64,000 nt of DNA, from the NCBI RefSeq assembly GCF_937616625.2, contig NC_065571.1:19529701-19593700 (forward strand), written 5' to 3'. Below the pieces are notes generated by a model. That model was not told where the DNA came from and did not search any database. It saw nothing but the letters and a program-made list of their open reading frames with translations. The translations under genes were made by a program, and so were the position numbers. This DNA is from Mercurialis annua (Eukaryota; Streptophyta; Magnoliopsida; Malpighiales; Euphorbiaceae). This document shows positions 13,072 through 24,453 of the stretch, piece by piece. The number at the start of each line of letters is the position of its first letter. Position 1 is the stretch's first letter.

Positions 13072-13430
13072 CTCCCTGTGCAGCAGCACAGGAAGACGCG
13101 CGTACGCACAGTGAATCCGCCGATCGACCCATTTTTGAAAAATTTGTCGTACGCACATACCGAGATTTGAAATCGGTTAGTATTCGCTTAATTTTCGATT
13201 AGTTTGAGACGTTAACCTAATGAGGTTAAACGAGAATTGATTTAAAAGTGATATTCGATCCGTAAATGAGTTAAATGCCGTTTATTGGGATATACGTGAA
13301 AAGCACGACGATTAATGAGTGTAATGTGTCGTGTCTCGAGCATAGAGTCAATCTTAGAATAGGATTCTGACGTGAGTCAAATATTTTGAAATTTGTTTTA
13401 GATTCGGCGAAGTAAGAAGCAGCTGGACCT
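13072..13430 (+). other. LTR-like debris between the minisatellite and satellite B
   Basis: Non-coding, not satellite. It contains two more imperfect forms of the hairpin half-site (CGTACGCACAG at 13102, CGTACGCACATACC near 13148), followed by AT-rich sequence to 13430. Similar GCG-hairpin words are, as I recall, found in LTRs of Tekay-type elements, so it is plausibly a piece of the 3' LTR left after an internal deletion. No TG...CA boundary or target duplication could be found, so this stays a guess. Confidence 0.4.
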
Positions 13431-16400
13431 CTTAAATCGCTAAAAAGGTGAAATGTGTGGATTTGGTTTCCTAACGTTTGTAAATGTTTAGCTTAAATTG
13501 CTAAATAGGTAGAACGTTTGAATTTGTTTCGTAACTTTATAAACGGTTGGACTAGTTTCGTAATGTTTTACACGTTTGGCTTAAATCGCTAAAAAGGTGA
13601 AACGTTTGGATTTGTTTCATAACTTTTGTAAACGTTCGGCTTAAATCACTAAAAAGATGAAACGTTAGGATTTGTTTCGTCATGTTTTAAACGTTTGGCT
13701 TAAATCGCTAAAACGGTGAAACGTTAGGATTTGTTTCGTCATGTTTTAAACGTTTGGCTTAAATCGCTAAAACGGTGAAACGTTAAGATTTATTTCGTAA
13801 CGTTTTAAACGTTTGGATTGGATTCGTAACGTTTTAAACGTTTTGCTTAAATAGCTAAATAGGTGACACGTTTGGTTTTGTTTCGTAACGTTTGTAAATG
13901 TTTGGCTAAAATTGCTAAAAAGGTGAAACGTTTGGATTTCTTTCGTAATTTTTTAAACGTTTGGACTGGTTTCATAATGTTTTAAACGTTTGGCTTAAAT
14001 CACTAAAAAAGTGAAACGTTTGGATTTGTTTGGTAAAGTTTGTAAACGTTTGGTTTAACTCGCTAATAAGGTGAAACGTTTGGATTTGTTTTGTAACGTC
14101 TGTAAACGTTTAGCTTAAATCGCTAAAAAGGTGAAACGTTAGGATTTATTTCATAACGTTTTAAACGTTTGGATTTGTTTCGTGACGTTTTAAACGTTTG
14201 GCTTAAATCGCTAAAAAGGTGAAACGTTTGGATTTGTTTCGTAACATTTGTAAACGTTTGGCTTAAATTTGTAAAAAGGGGAAACGTTTGGATTTGTTTT
14301 GTTACGTTTTAAATGTTTGGACTGGTTTCGTAATGTTTTAAACATTACACTTATATCACAAAATAGGTGATTTCTTTCGTAAAATTTGTAAACGTTTAAC
14401 TTAAATCCCTAAAAAGGTGAACCGTTTGGATTTGTTTCATAACGTGTATACGTTTGGGTTTGTTTTGTAACGTTTTAAACATTTTGCTTAAATCGCTAAA
14501 AAGGTGAAACATTTAGATTTGTTTCGTAACGTTTTAAACGTTTGGATTGGTTTTGTAATATTTTAAATGTTTGGCTTAATTTGCTAAAAAGGTGAAACGT
14601 TTCGATTTCTTCCTAAACTTTTTAATGGTTTGGTTTAAATCGCTAAAATGGTGAAATATTAGGATTTGTTTCGGAACGTTTTAAACGTTTGGCTTAAATC
14701 GCTAAAATGGTGAAATGTTAGGATTTTTTTCGTAATGTTGTCAACGTTTCACTTAAATTACTAAAAAGCTGAAACGTTAGGATTTACTTCGTAACATTTT
14801 AAACGTTTGGATTGGTTTCGTAACATTTTAAATGTTTGGCTTAATTCGTTAAAAAGGTGAAACGTTTGGATTTGTCTCGTAACGTCTGTAAACGTTTAGC
14901 TTAAATCGCTAAAAAGGTGAAATAATTGTATTTGTTTCGTAACGTTTTAAAGTTTGGATTGGTTTCGTAACTTTTGTAAACATTTGGCTTAATTCGCTAA
15001 AAAGGCGAAACGTTCGGATTTGTTTCGTAACGTTTTAAATATTCGGCTTAAATAGCTAAAATGGTAAAACATTTGGATTTGTTTCGTAACGTTTGTAAAC
15101 GTTTAGCCTAAATCGCTAAAAAGGTAAAACGTTTCGATTTGTTTCGTAACGTTTGGATTGGTTTTGTAACGTTTTAAATGTTTGGCTTAAATCGTTAAAA
15201 TGGTGAAAACTTTGTTGTTTCGTAACGTTTGTAAGCGTTTGGCTTAAATCGCTAAAAAGGTGAAACGTTAGGATTTGTTTCTAAGCGTTTTAAAGTTTGG
15301 AATTTTTTTCGTAACGTTTTAAACGTTTAGATTGGTTTCGTAACGTTTTAAACGTTCTACTTAAATCACTAAAAGGGGAAACATTAGGATTTGTTTCTTA
15401 AAGTTTGTAAACGTTTGGCTTAAATCGCTAAAAAGGTGAAATGTTTGGATTTATGTTGTAACGTTTGTAAACAATTGGCTTAAATCGCTAAAAAAGTGAA
15501 ACATTAGGATTTATTTCGTAACGTTTGTAAACGTTTGGCGTAAATTGCTAAAAAGGTGAAAACGTTTGGATTTGTTTCGTAACTTTTTAAATGTTTGGAC
15601 TGGTTTTGTAATGCTTTAAATGTTTGGCTTCAATCGCTAAAAAGGTGAAACGTTTGGATTTGTTTGGTAACGTTTGTAAACGTTTGGCTTAAATCGTTAA
15701 AAAGGTGAAACGTTAGGACTTATTTCGTAATGTTTGAAATGTTTGGCTTAAATAACTAAAAAGGTGAAACGTTAGGATTTATTTCGTAACGTTTTAAACG
15801 TTTGGATTGGTTTCGTAACGTTTTAAATATTTGGCTTAAATCGTTAAAAATGTGAAACTTTTGGATTTGTTTCGTAACGTTTGCAAATGTTTGGCTTAAA
15901 TTGCTAAAAAAAAGGAAACGTTTGGATTTGTTTTGTAACTTTTTTAACGTTTGGATTGGTTTCGTAATGTTTTAAACGTTTGGCTTAAATCGCTAAAAAG
16001 GTGAAACGTTTGGATTTGTTTCGTAACCGTTGTAACCGTTTGGCTTAAATCACTAAAATGGTGAAACGTTTGGATTTGTTTTGTAACATCTGTAAACGTT
16101 TAGCTTAAATCGCTAAAAGGGTGAAACACTAGGATTTATTTCGAAACGTTTAAAATGTTTGGATTGCTTTCGTAGCGTTTTAAGCGTTTGGCTTAAATCG
16201 CTAAAAAGGGGAAACGTTTGGATTTGCTTCATATCCTTTGTAAACGTTTGGCTTAAACTGGTAAAAAGGTGAAACGTTTGGATTTGATTTTTAACCTTTT
16301 AAACATTTGGACTGCTTTCGTAATGTTTTTAACGTTAAGTTTAAATCGCTAAAAAGGTGTAACATTTAGATTTGTTTCGTAAAGTTTGTAAACGTTTGGA

Positions 16401-17124
16401 TTAATTCGATAAAAAGGTGAAATGTTTGAATTTATTTCTTAACATTTTATACGTTTGGGTTGGTTTCGTAACATTTTGAACGTTTGGCTTAAATCACTAA
16501 AAAGGTGAAACGTTTGGATTTGTTTCGTAATGTTTTCGACGTTTGGATTGGTTTCGTAACGTTTTAAACGTTTCGCTTAAATTGCTAAAAAGGTGAAATA
16601 ATTTGATTTGTTTCTAAACGTTTGGCTTAAATCGCTAAAATGGTGAAACATTAGGATTTTTTTCGTAAGGTTTTAAACGTTTAGCTTAAATCGCTAAAAA
16701 GATGAAACGTTAAGATTTGTTTTGTAATGTTTTATTCGTTTGGCTTAAATTACTAAAAAGCTGAAACGTTAGGATTTGTTTCTTAACGTTTTAAATGTTT
16801 GGATTGGTTTCGTAACGTTTTAAACGTTTGGCTTAAATTGCTAAAAAGGTGAAATGTTTAGATTTGTTTCGTAACGTTTGTAAACGTTTGGCTTAAATCA
16901 CTAAAATGGTTAACCATTTTTATTTTTTTAGTAACGTTTTAAACATTTTCGTAACTTTTCTAAACATTTCGCTTAAATCTCTAAAAAGGCGAAACGTTTG
17001 GAATTGTTTCATAACGTTTTCAATGTTTGGCTTAAATCGCTTCAATGGTAAAGCGTTTGGATTTGTTTGTAACGTTTGTAAACATTTAGCTTAATTCACT
17101 AAAAAGGTGAAACGTTTGAATTTA
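13431..17124 (+). repeat. Satellite B array, forward orientation
   Basis: Tandem units of 59-60 bp, often extended to about 89 bp. A ~30-bp block A (GGCTTAAATCGCTAAAAAGG, then GTGAAACG) alternates with one or two copies of a related block pair (TTTGGATTTGTTTCGTAACG or TTTGGATTGGTTTCGTAACG followed by TTTTAAACG or TTTGTAAACG). GGCTTAAATC starts at about 13578, 13638, 13697 and 13756, giving the 59-bp period. The dyad CGTTTTAAACG recurs in most units. No coding features. The array ends at 17124, where sequence resembling a gypsy LTR start appears. Confidence 0.95.
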
Positions 17125-20100
17125 TGCAACATCCCGTATTTTCTGGTTAGTTTCGTTAAGCTTATCTTATACTTCGGGTGTTTTTTCGGGTGGTTCGACC
17201 ACTTAGAATAGTGGTTTTCTAGTTCCAAACCTTTTAATATGTGTTTTGAGATGTCTTGGGTATGGCCTCAAAGTTTGGAGCGGTTTGGATCTCTTATCCA
17301 TTAAGTATTACACTTCTTAACAGTTCTTATTGCTCCTTGTTAAGACTTAAAGTCTTACTTCTTATACTTTACCTTTTTAAGCATAATACACTTTCACCTT
17401 TACAATCATTATTTTCTTGAAACTTTTCACATTGTCAATTCCTTGGTGATTTTCCACTTACTTGCTGTTGGCAAAGTTTCTGAATTTTCCGTTACTCAAA
17501 TTACTTATCCACAGTAATTGCTTCACTTGTAGTTTTACTGACCTTGACTTTATGTCCATTATTTTATCATTACTTTCCTTCTTCTGATACTTAACTTTAC
17601 TCTAGTTGGTTGTAGATTGAAAAGATACTATATCCTTGTTATTTATTGTTAACTTTGTTTCGTTACCTTGTTAACATCATGATCTTGTATCATGAGTCAA
17701 ATCTTTCTTAGAAGTGCTCCATCTTTATATCTACGTCTTTATCAGAGTGATCTTGCTTAGATCATGAAAATCTTCTCATAGCGCTTGCCCTTTTTGCGGT
17801 ATTCATATACGTTTTCCTAAACGTATAAGGTTTAACTTAATATTTCCTTTTCGCACTTCATGGTTTCATGGTATTGATTCTTATGAAGTTGAGTACACTC
17901 TTGGCATTATTTGATTTATTTCGGGTCCATCTTCCATGGTATATTTCATTTCTCCACCCTTTAATTCCATTATTTTATCGGACTGGTATTACTTTTTTCC
18001 TTCCTTAAAGTTATATTTCATATTTTCAAGTTGCGGGTTACTTTAGTAGTCTATTTTTATTAATAGCTGCCAGTGTTGTCTTTACCTTAGTGTCTTATTG
18101 TTTTCATTAGATATCTTCATCTAATGACACTTTTCTGCATTTGATCTTATTCTTCGCGCTGTTATATTGCTATATTGTTCGTTAAAATTACTACGCTGAA
18201 GTTCTCAAATAACTTTGCTTTGAGTCCTTATAAAGTCCTATAATTCCGGTATGCATCAAGTTTAATTAATTAAATTTGATTATCCTTTTTGGTTGTCATG
18301 CTTGATAGATACTTTACTTCTTTCTCCGATATACCTCCTTCATAAAAGTCATTCTACGTTGGATTATAAATTCGTAGATGACCTATATTTGGAATTATAG
18401 AAGTAACGTCTTTAGACTTCTATAATCATTCTTCGTTTCTTTTTCACAAGTTTCTTATAATCAACTCTTTATACATCCATTTGTTCACGTCTTGTCCTTG
18501 ACATAACTCTTTATTCCATCAGCTACCCCTTAGATCCATTTCTTAGCACTATCATTCTTGTCTTTTGCCTCTTGCACTACATACTTTCGTTTGTTTCCTT
18601 GATCGTTTACTCCTTTATCGTTGTCTTTTGTTCCATTTTACATTGTTGCACCTCCAATGACAATCTTAAACGTTATTTTCCTTGGATCACCCCGATCTTC
18701 AATGCATTAATATTCGCTAATACCTATGTGATGCATCCAACACTGACATTTATTATGTCAGTAAGACTAATCTGTCTTTTACTATCACATTCCTTTAAAC
18801 CATTCTTAATTTTGCATGCAAAATCCATGTCGAATTTTATATTCGATATTAGCAATACTCTTCAAATCTTAAGACTTTATTGATTTTTGTTTTGTTTTGT
18901 TGTACTAGTTACTTCTATGTATTATTGCCCCGACTTGTCCAAATGTCTCTTGAGACTTTCTGGATCCTAAAACAGACATTATTGGCACTAGATAAGCTTG
19001 ACTTTGTTCTGTTAATCTCTCAGGAGTTGATGCACTGATCATTAATGTTCCCCGTGTTCCTTCTTCTTATCCAAATTATTTTTTTGTGGACCACTATTAA
19101 ACTTCTGACAATAGTCAAAGAATAAACTTATATCATACTTCGATATACTGTTTAAATACAGTTGATGTATCTGTTAGCTTTAGAGTTATATAATGTCAAA
19201 CTCATTGTGTTGTCCATTGGTACGATGTTTATTGGTACGATGTCCTTATACCACAACTTCATTCTCGATATCATAACTTTAATTATTCACTTCCTCCTTC
19301 TTTAATTCATTCATTAAGCGCCTTTTCCATTTACCCATTCCCTCGTATCCGATGAGCGGTTTTAATTTACCCGCATACTCAATCCATCATAATTTTACTT
19401 ATTCTTTATTGCTCCTCTTATCATATTCTGGGGTCCTTGCATCTTTATTAATTCTTATATCTTTCTCTCTCTTTAAATCCTAACATAACTCAACTTTCTT
19501 TTATGTAACGCTTGTTTTATTTTCTTATTCGCGTTAAGTTACTCCTTTTATTTCATTAAGTTATCTTCCGAGTACTTTTGTCCTTAACACATTTCATATC
19601 TTTGACATGATTCTTCGCCATCTCATGTATCTTACCTTTCGGTAACCATCACCTATGTTCTTGCTTAAGCATCATCGAGGGCGTTTCCTAGCTTTTGTAC
19701 TAAGATTTCCACACTATGCCATTCATACTCTAATTTTGTGGTCTTATACTTCGTCTGCATACACTTGTTCTTTAATTTGTCGGTTAAAATATCTTAATCA
19801 CAAAGCATTTTGTCTAGCTTCTCAATTTCTTAACATACTCCTATGCAACTTATGCAATTCATCTTCTAGATTGATCATTTATATAAACTTTTCGTCACAC
19901 TCTTATGAAAACTATTGTTTAGTCCTTCGTTCGACAATCGGAACGATTAACTCCTAAACAACCTTCTTAGGAACAACATATTTCGATATTAAACCGATCC
20001 AACGGTTCAATCAAAAGATATCTTAGTTTTACTAGATTGACAGTTTCCGGATATCGCGTAAAATTCATGTCATCCATGCATAGAGATTACCTTTAATCTC

Positions 20101-20183
20101 TAATGTTTAAGCTATGGGTCGATTACTAAATTCAACTATCATTTTCGTACTTCTATTGTCTTATAGCATGGTTTCTAACCACC

Positions 20184-20343
20184 TCGTTCAAAGATAGGGA
20201 CATCCTAGTTCATAGTTCAGTCTATTTCACTTTACTACTTGTGTTCACCTTGTTCTTCTAATCCCATAATGGATTGTGGAATTTCGGCTAGTTTCATGCC
20301 TTTTCAAAATATAACTCCTAATTCACGCTCTTATACACGTTCG
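20184..20343 (+). repeat. Direct repeat copy 1 (160 bp)
   Basis: Starts TCGTTCAAAGATAGGGACAT and ends TACACGTTCG. It matches 20701-20860 at a constant offset of 517 bp with about five mismatches, so roughly 97% identity by hand. The two copies flank a unique 357-bp spacer. No function recognised; it could be a short terminal repeat of a small element or a simple segmental duplication. Confidence 0.93.
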
Positions 20344-20700
20344 TTGTGTCTTCGAGAGTTTCTTGTAGCTTGTTCTCGAACATTTCACCTACGTTACAGG
20401 GTTCCGGTCTAGGTATACTTACATTAAAACAAATCTCTTATAAAAAAAATTCAATCATCTTTGAAATTCAAAGGAAAGGGCCCTTTTAAAGAAAAATATT
20501 TTAAATCCTTTAAACGTTAGCATAATTGTGCCCTACGGTGATGACATCTCTCATCCCCAAAGAGTTGCCACTACTTACTTCTTGTCTGTGCAAAATTCAT
20601 GTGATGCATGTCCTATTACTGCATGCTTTCATGTATGTAGTGATGTAATTTTAGTTATGTCATGGTAGTAATGTAATTCTTTCTTAGGTCTAGGCACAAT

Positions 20701-20860
20701 TCGTTCAAAGATAGGGACATCCTAGTTCATAGTTCAGTCTATTTCACTTTACTACTTGTGTTCACCTTGTTCTTTTAATCCCATAATGGATTGTGGAATT
20801 TCGGCTAGCTTCATGCCTTTAAAAAATATAACTCCTAATTCACGCTCTTATACACGTTCA
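20701..20860 (+). repeat. Direct repeat copy 2 (160 bp), abutting satellite B
   Basis: Second copy of the 20184-20343 segment. It ends TACACGTTCA only a few bases before reverse-oriented satellite B starts, so the satellite junction and the repeat end nearly coincide. Confidence 0.93.
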
Positions 20861-20864
20861 TTTT

Positions 20865-21444
20865 GTCACCTTTTCAGCGATTTAAGTCAAACATTTAAAA
20901 AAATATGAAACCAATCCAAACGTTTAAAACGTAACGAAAAAAATCCTAACGTTTAAAATGTTACGAAGAAAATCCTAATGTTTACCTTTTTAGCGATATA
21001 AGCCGTTTTAAAATGTTTCGAAACAAATCCAAATGTTTCACCTTTTTAGTGATTTAAGTCAAACGTGTAAAATGTTACAAAACCAATCCAAACGTTTAAA
21101 ATGTCACGAAACAAATCTTAACGTTTTACCTTTTTAGCGATTTAAGCCAAACGTTTAAAACGTTACGAAACAAATCCTAAAGTTTCACCTCTTTGGCGAT
21201 TTAATCCAAACGTTTAAAATGTTACGAAACAAATCCAAACGTTTCACCTTTTTAGAGATCTAAGCCGTATGTTTAAAACGTTATGAATCCAATCCAAACG
21301 TTTAAAACGTTACGAAACTTATCGTAATGTTTCACCTTTTTAGCGATTTAAGTCAAACGTTTAAAATATTACGAAACAAATCCTAACGTTTCACTGTTTT
21401 AGTTATATAAGCCAAACGTTTAAAATGTTTCGAAACAAATCCAA
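20865..21444 (-). repeat. Satellite B, reverse orientation, segment 1
   Basis: The same 30-bp blocks as at 13431-17124 but reverse-complemented: CCTTTTTAGCGATTTAAGCC, then AAACGTTTAAAACGTTACG, then AAACCAATCC or AAACAAATCC. The array is cut at 21445 by a CACTA end. It holds one copy of the shortened unit AAGCCGTTTTAAAATGTTTC (about 21001) followed by a TATCGTAATGTTT variant near 21310. Confidence 0.95.
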
Positions 21445-21469
21445 CACTACTGGATTTCAGTGATTTTGC

Positions 21470-21872
21470 GACGGACAATTCCGTCGCAAATCACTCATAT
21501 TCCGTCGCAAATGTGTATTTGCGACGGATTTGCGACGGACTTAGTCCGTCGCAAAAGATCTGGTCGCTAAAATATTAGCGACCAGAGCGTCGCAAATATG
21601 GCGACGGCCAGCCCGTCGCCATAACCAAACACACCGTCGCCAATGTCGTCTCCCAAAAAATGAAAAAGGAGACGTATTGGCGACGGATTTAAACAATTTG
21701 CGACGGAATCAATTCCGTCGCAAATATTGACAATTTGCGACGGACTCAATTCCGTCGCAAAATGGTACAAGTTTGCGACGGAATCAATTCCGTCGCATAT
21801 TGTCAATATTTGCGACGGAATTGAGTCCGTCGCAAATTGTCAATATTTGCGACGGAATTGATTCCGTCGCAT
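21470..21872. repeat. CACTA subterminal GCGACGG palindromes
   Basis: Many copies of TTTGCGACGG or its complement. Five near-perfect palindromes of the form GCGACGGAATCAATTCCGTC lie at about 21697-21725, 21734-21761, 21772-21797, 21809-21836 and 21846-21872. Subterminal repeats of this kind are the known transposase-binding zone of CACTA elements; that these particular palindromes bind protein is inferred. Confidence 0.9.
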
Positions 21873-22113
21873 ATGTTGTCGCAATTTGGACAAAATTATC
21901 TATTTTCCGTCCGTTTTTCCTATTCAATTCACGACGATTAAAATCTGTAAAATCTATTATTTGCAACTCTCATTAAAACTCAATTTCCAAAAACGACCGA
22001 TTTCATATAAAAACATGTTATATTTTACATATCGTAAGAAAATATACAAAACAAGATAACACAAAATGTATAAAAGTGACAAAATACAAAATGTCAGAAA
22101 TACAAACGTGACA

Positions 22114-22192
22114 CTACAAAGTCGGAGTGTCGTCATCGTCTGAAGGACCTGGGGGTGGGCGATACTGCGGAGGAAGAGTCTGCATCATCTTC
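22114..22192 (-). pseudogene. C-terminal tail of a second CACTA gene, joined to the transposase fragment
   Basis: Reading the minus strand in the frame that opens at about 22191 gives MMQTLPPQYRPPPGPSDDDD followed by TPTL and a TAG at 22114-22116. A Pro-rich stretch with a short Asp run just before a stop looks like an authentic protein C-terminus, and its place between the transposase and the element end fits the second gene of a CACTA element. The identification is by position and style, not by a known motif. The upstream body of this gene is deleted. Confidence 0.55.
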
Positions 22193-22737
22193 GCCACGAT
22201 TGTTTACCGCTTTTATCCAGTGTGAATGCATCGGTGTTTTCCATGCAGTACGGGCATGCTTTTCTACCAGCAGTGCTCCAACCAGACAACATAGAATAAG
22301 CGGGAAAGTCATTTATTGTCCACATAAGAGCCGCTTTTAGTTGAAAATTCTGACGCTTATGAACGTCATATGTCTGGACTCCACATTCCCACAGTTGGTT
22401 CAACTCTGCAATCAGCGGCTGTAGGAAGATATCCATTAGGTGTTTTGGGTTTCTAGGCCCCGGTACCAAAACCGTTAAAAACATAAACTCATCCTTCATG
22501 CACATGCCTGGGGGGAGATTGTACGGCGTCAAAATGACCGGCCACGAGGAATACTGCTGCCCAAAATTGGTAAATGGCTGAAACCCATCGGAGCATAAGC
22601 CTAATCTGATATTTCTCCCTTCATCGGCAAACTCAGAATGCAGTTCACTAAAACGTTTCCAAGCCGGAGAGTCGGACGGGTGGCACATCTTATCACCATC
22701 CATCTCGTGGTCTGCGTGCCACGTCATATGCCGAGCA
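22185..22737 (-). pseudogene. TNP2-like transposase fragment (Transposase_21 family)
   Basis: About 180 residues of the CACTA transposase core. Family landmarks in order: TWHADHEMDGDKMCHPSDS, AWKRF, NIRLGLCSDGFQPF, YSSWPVILTPYNLPPGMCMK, VPGPRNP, and then WTINDFPAYSMLSGWSTAG followed by ACPYC. The full protein is several hundred residues; here the N-terminal part is cut off at the satellite junction and the domain ends soon after the Cys pair, at GKQSW. The next few codons run into a TGA at 22185-22187 because the sequence has been joined out of frame to an unrelated downstream piece at about 22192. Not functional. Confidence 0.93.
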
Positions 22738-24453
22738 GTGTTTCACCTTTATATCGATATAAGCGAAACGTTTAAAACGTTACGAACCAATCCAAACGTT
22801 TCAAACGTTACAAAACAAATCCAAACGTTTCACCTTTTTAGCGATTTAGGCCAAACATTTATAAACGTTACGAAACAAATCCAAACGTTTTACCTTGTTA
22901 GCGATTTAAGCCAAACATTTAAAACGTTATGAATCCAATCCAAATGTTTAAAATGTTACAAAACAAATCCAAACGTTTCACCTTTTTATCGATTTAAGTC
23001 AAACATTTTTAAACGTTATGAAACGAATCCAAACGTTTCCCTTTTCTATCAATTTAAGCCAAACGTTTAAAACGTTATGAAATTAATCTAAACATTTAAT
23101 ACGTTAGGAAACAAATCGAAATGTTTCTTAGAAATTTAAGCGAAACATTTGCAAATGTAATGAAACAAATGCAAACGTTTTACCTTTTTAGCAATATATG
23201 CCAAACGTTTAAAACATTTTGAAACTAATCCAAACTATTGAACTGTTACGAAACAAATCCAAACGTTTCACCTTTTTAGTGATTTAAGCTAAATGTTTAC
23301 AAACGTTACGAAACAAATCCAAATGTTTAACCTTTATAGCGATATAAGGCAAACATTTACAATTGTTACGAAACAAATTCAAACGTTTCACCTTTTTAGC
23401 GATTTAAGCCATACCTTTAAAACGTTACGAAACAAATCCAAATGTTTCACTCTTTAGCGATTTAAGCCATACGTTTAAAACGTTACAAAACAAATCTTAA
23501 TGTTTCTCATTATTAGCGATTTAAGCCAAATGTTTAAAACGTTACGAAAAAAATCCTTATGTTTTACCTTTTTAGTGATTTAAGCCGTTTTAAAACATTT
23601 CGAACCAAATCCTAATGTTTCACCTTTTTAGTGATTTAAGCCAAAAGTTTAAAATATTAGTAAACCAATCCAAATGTTTAAAACGTAACCAAACAAATCC
23701 TAACGTTTTACGTTTTTAGCAATTTAAGCGAAACGTTTAAAACGTTAAGAAACAAATCCTAAAGTTTCACATTTTTAGCGATTTAAGCCAAACGTTTAAA
23801 ACGTTACGAAACAAATCTAAACGTTTCACCTTTTTAACGATTTAAGCCATACGTTTAAAATGTTACAAAACCAATCCAAACGTTTAAAATGTTACGAAAC
23901 ATATCGTAATGTTTAACCTTTTTAGCGATTTAAGCCAAATGTTTAAAATACTGCGAAACAAATCCTAACATTTCACCGTTTTAACGATTTATGTAAAACG
24001 TTTAAAACGTAACGAAACAAATCCTAACGTTTCACCATTTTAGCGATATAATCCAAACGTTTAAAACGTAACAAAACAAATCCTAACGCTTCCCCTTTTT
24101 AACGATTTAACCCAAATGTTTAAAAAAAATTCAAACAAATCCAAACGTTTCACCTTTTTAGCGATTTAAGCCAAACGTTTAAAACGTTACGCAACCAATC
24201 CAAACGTTTCACATTTTTAATGATTTAAGCGAAACGTTTAAAACGTTACGAAATCAATTGAAATGTTTAAAACGTTACGAAACTAATACAAACGTTTCTC
24301 CTTTTTAGCGATTTAAGCCTAACGTTTACAAATATTACGAAACAAATTCAAACATTTCACCTTTTTAGCGATTCAAGACAAACGTTTAAAACACTATGAA
24401 ACCAATCTAAACGTTTAAAATGTTACGGAATAAATCCAAGCGTTTCGCCTTTT
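22738..24453 (-). repeat. Satellite B, reverse orientation, segment 2
   Basis: Same 59/89-bp units as elsewhere. It contains one shortened AAGCCGTTTTAAAAC unit at about 23577, followed about 316 bp later by the ACATATCGTAATGTTT variant. The last five bases, CTTTT at 24449-24453, are the left target duplication of the solo LTR. Confidence 0.95.

Larger units (their letters stand above)
10057..13430 (+). mobile_element. Truncated Tekay/Del-like Ty3/gypsy retrotransposon fragment between satellites A and B
   Basis: The fragment starts inside gag with no LTR, PBS or gag start, immediately after a satellite A monomer cut at CATATTTCATAAT. It reads gag, protease, reverse transcriptase and RNase H on the plus strand, then stops right after the TYHPG-like motif of RNase H at about 12896. 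There it passes into a hairpin minisatellite and about 360 bp of LTR-like sequence before satellite B begins. Integrase, chromodomain and 5' LTR are missing. Gene order and the RT/RNase H motifs match chromodomain-type gypsy elements (Tekay/Del). It closely resembles the minus-strand element at 26303-44390, which supports the assignment. Confidence 0.9.
17125..20864. other. Unidentified AT-rich non-coding block separating oppositely oriented satellite B arrays
   Basis: About 3.7 kb with no satellite units and no convincing protein motif on either strand; the longest open frames are about 100 codons and lack recognisable domains. The plus strand is pyrimidine-rich. The first bases, TGCAACATCCCGTATTTTC, resemble the LTR start TGTAATATCCCG at 29517, so the block may be a degraded retroelement LTR or non-autonomous element. 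I found no matching CA end, PBS or target duplication. A 160-bp direct duplication lies at its right end. Confidence 0.5.
21445..22737 (-). mobile_element. CACTA (EnSpm) DNA transposon, internally deleted and truncated
   Basis: One end is seen at 21445 as CACTACTGGATTTCAGTG, directly after satellite B. It is followed by a subterminal zone of GCGACGGA repeats, then a transposase fragment on the minus strand. The other side stops inside the transposase at about 22737, where satellite B resumes, so the far terminal repeat is missing. CACTA elements move by cut and paste through a TNP2-type transposase that acts on such termini. No 3-bp target duplication was found, as expected for a truncated copy. 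The stretch 21885-22110 is AT-rich and non-coding. Confidence 0.88.

Noticed and set aside
12833..13202. Overlapping open frames in several frames across the minisatellite
   Set aside because: The 24-bp unit is a multiple of three without stops, so frames stay open mechanically; no domain.
17125..20864. Protein-coding gene such as the 103-codon frame at 18572
   Set aside because: Hydrophobic low-complexity translation of T-rich DNA with no motif and no splice-consistent extension.
22730..22740. GAGCAGTG as the right terminal repeat of the CACTA element
   Set aside because: Only the last bases resemble a CACTG end, flanking bases give no 3-bp duplication, and the sequence is still in the transposase reading frame.
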